From Pseudomonas sp. TCU-HL1 (GTDB lineage Bacteria; Pseudomonadota; Gammaproteobacteria; Pseudomonadales; Pseudomonadaceae), in assembly GCF_001708505.1 (NCBI RefSeq), contig NZ_CP015992.1, forward strand, positions 4,030,001 to 4,094,000: a DNA stretch of 64,000 bases. Reading direction: 5' to 3'. How positions within the stretch are numbered: the stretch's first letter is position 1; every line of letters begins with the position of its first letter. Positions 63,145 through 64,000 of this stretch are shown here, in pieces. The notes below the pieces were generated by a model. That model ran no database searches. It was not told the DNA's origin and worked only from the letters and a program-made list of their open reading frames with translations. The translations under genes were made by a program, and so were the position numbers.

Positions 63145-63891
63145 ATGAATTACAACTGGGACTGGGGCGTGTTCCTCAAGTCCACCGGGATCGGCAGCGA
63201 AATCTACCTGGACTGGTTCGTCACCGGCCTGGGCTGGACCATCGCCATCGCCCTGGCGGGCTGGATCATTGCCTTGCTGCTGGGCGCGCTGCTCGGCGTG
63301 ATGCGCACCGTGCCGAACCGCTGGGTTTCCGGCATCGCCACCGTCTACGTGGAAGTCTTCCGTAACGTGCCGCTGCTGGTGCAGCTGTTCCTCTGGTACT
63401 TCCTGGTACCCGACCTGCTGCCGGAACCCCTGGAAATCTGGTTCAAGCAAGACCTCAACCCGGCCACCTCGGCCTACCTCAGCGTGGTGGTCTGCCTCGG
63501 CCTGTTCACCGCCGCCCGCGTCTGCGAGCAGGTTCGCACCGGCATCCAGGCACTGCCCAAGGGCCAGCTCGGCGCCGCCCGCGCCATGGGCTTCCGCCTG
63601 CCGCAGATCTACCGCTACGTGCTGCTGCCCCAGGCCTTCCGCATCATCATTCCGCCGCTCACCAGCGAGTTCCTCAACATCTTCAAGAACTCCTCGGTGG
63701 CCTCTCTGATTGGCCTGATGGAGCTGCTGGCGCAGACCAAGCAGACCGCCGAGTTCTCCGCGAACCTGTTCGAAGCCTTCACCCTGGCCACCCTGATCTA
63801 CTTCACCCTGAACATGAGCCTGATGCTGATCATGCGCACGGTGGAGCGGAAGGTCGCGGTGCCCGGCCTGATCTCCGTAGGGGGTAAATGA
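63145..63891 (+). CDS. aatQ: acidic amino acid ABC transporter permease
   Basis: The 248-residue HisMQ-type permease has about five helices and the cytoplasmic EAA loop EQVRTGIQALPKGQLGAARAMG, which contacts the ATPase. It starts MNYNWDWGVFLKSTGIGSEI behind a GGGGA site. It overlaps the next permease by one base. Confidence 0.92.
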   Translation: MNYNWDWGVFLKSTGIGSEIYLDWFVTGLGWTIAIALAGWIIALLLGALLGVMRTVPNRWVSGIATVYVEVFRNVPLLVQLFLWYFLVPDLLPEPLEIWFKQDLNPATSAYLSVVVCLGLFTAARVCEQVRTGIQALPKGQLGAARAMGFRLPQIYRYVLLPQAFRIIIPPLTSEFLNIFKNSSVASLIGLMELLAQTKQTAEFSANLFEAFTLATLIYFTLNMSLMLIMRTVERKVAVPGLISVGGK

Positions 63892-64000
63892 TGGATTTCT
63901 CCGCGATCATCCCCGCCCTGCCGGGCTTGGCCGACGGCCTGCTGATGACGTTCCAGCTGATGGTGCTGGGTGTATTCGGCGGCGTGGCCCTGGGCACCCT
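63891..64000 (+). CDS. aatM: second acidic amino acid ABC permease, 5' part only
   Basis: The frame starts MDFSAIIPALPGLADGLLMT and runs off the right edge after about 36 residues. An ATG one codon earlier (63888) is an alternative start. By homology and order it is the partner permease GltK/AatM; an ATPase gene (aatP) is expected outside the window. Confidence 0.88.
   Translation, partial: MDFSAIIPALPGLADGLLMTFQLMVLGVFGGVALGT

Overview
The window reads as chromosomal DNA of a Pseudomonas from the broad P. aeruginosa lineage. The evidence is the high GC content, dense coding, a complete Pseudomonas-type alginate cluster, two tandem cbb3 oxidase operons next to anr/hemN, and an acidic amino acid ABC operon of the aatJQMP type. 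No rRNA, tRNA or CRISPR array was found. Locus tags quoted for P. aeruginosa PAO1 and numbering of reference enzymes come from memory and are not search results.

Layout. 1-9759: housekeeping genes (ATP-NAD kinase-like protein, pdxB, a NorM-type MATE pump, gamma-glutamylcyclotransferase-like protein, tusA, an S15/CocE-type lipoprotein hydrolase, rlmM). An IS481-family insertion sequence at about 4081-5366 interrupts this run. 9974-12664: acnA. 12724-25226 (minus strand): an alginate operon algD-alg8-alg44-algK-algE-algG-algX-algL-algA, preceded by an unusually AT-rich upstream region. 25853-28088: an Aer-like receptor and a small hydrolase. 28116-43632: a microaerobic respiration block with two ccoNOQP operons, the ccoGHIS assembly genes, a TauE/SafE-like membrane protein, hemN, anr and apt. 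Perfect Anr/FNR boxes lie upstream of the first ccoN and of hemN.

43880-49213 is accessory in character. It holds a PF10118-type protein, then a type VI secretion toxin module: a PAAR-Tle1 (DUF2235) phospholipase effector carrying a one-base frameshift at a C7 run, followed by two tandemly duplicated DUF2931 immunity lipoproteins. 49380-58279 is a four-gene signalling operon with overlapping or closely spaced genes: histidine kinase, receiver plus degenerate HD-GYP, stand-alone receiver, and a membrane sensor of about 1900 residues with PAS/GAF modules, a LOV photoreceptor domain, GGDEF, EAL and a C-terminal receiver. 58398-61651 is a TetR regulator divergent from a flavin monooxygenase/short-chain dehydrogenase pair, with a double palindromic operator between them. 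61836 to the end is the start of the acidic amino acid uptake operon with a sigma-54 promoter and two AauR-like sites.

The strongest unusual signal is in the alginate cluster. The O-acetylation genes algI, algJ and algF are missing from between algL and algA, where only about 106 bp remain. The encoded AlgX has also lost the acetyltransferase catalytic His (now Tyr) and apparently the catalytic Ser (now Gly), while the export, epimerase and lyase residues are kept. This suggests an alginate-type machine that has dismantled acetylation. It sits between acnA and aer, which are neighbours in P. aeruginosa PAO1, where the canonical alginate operon is elsewhere. The LOV-GGDEF-EAL-receiver protein and its partner genes are the second notable system: a candidate blue-light-responsive cyclic-di-GMP phosphorelay.
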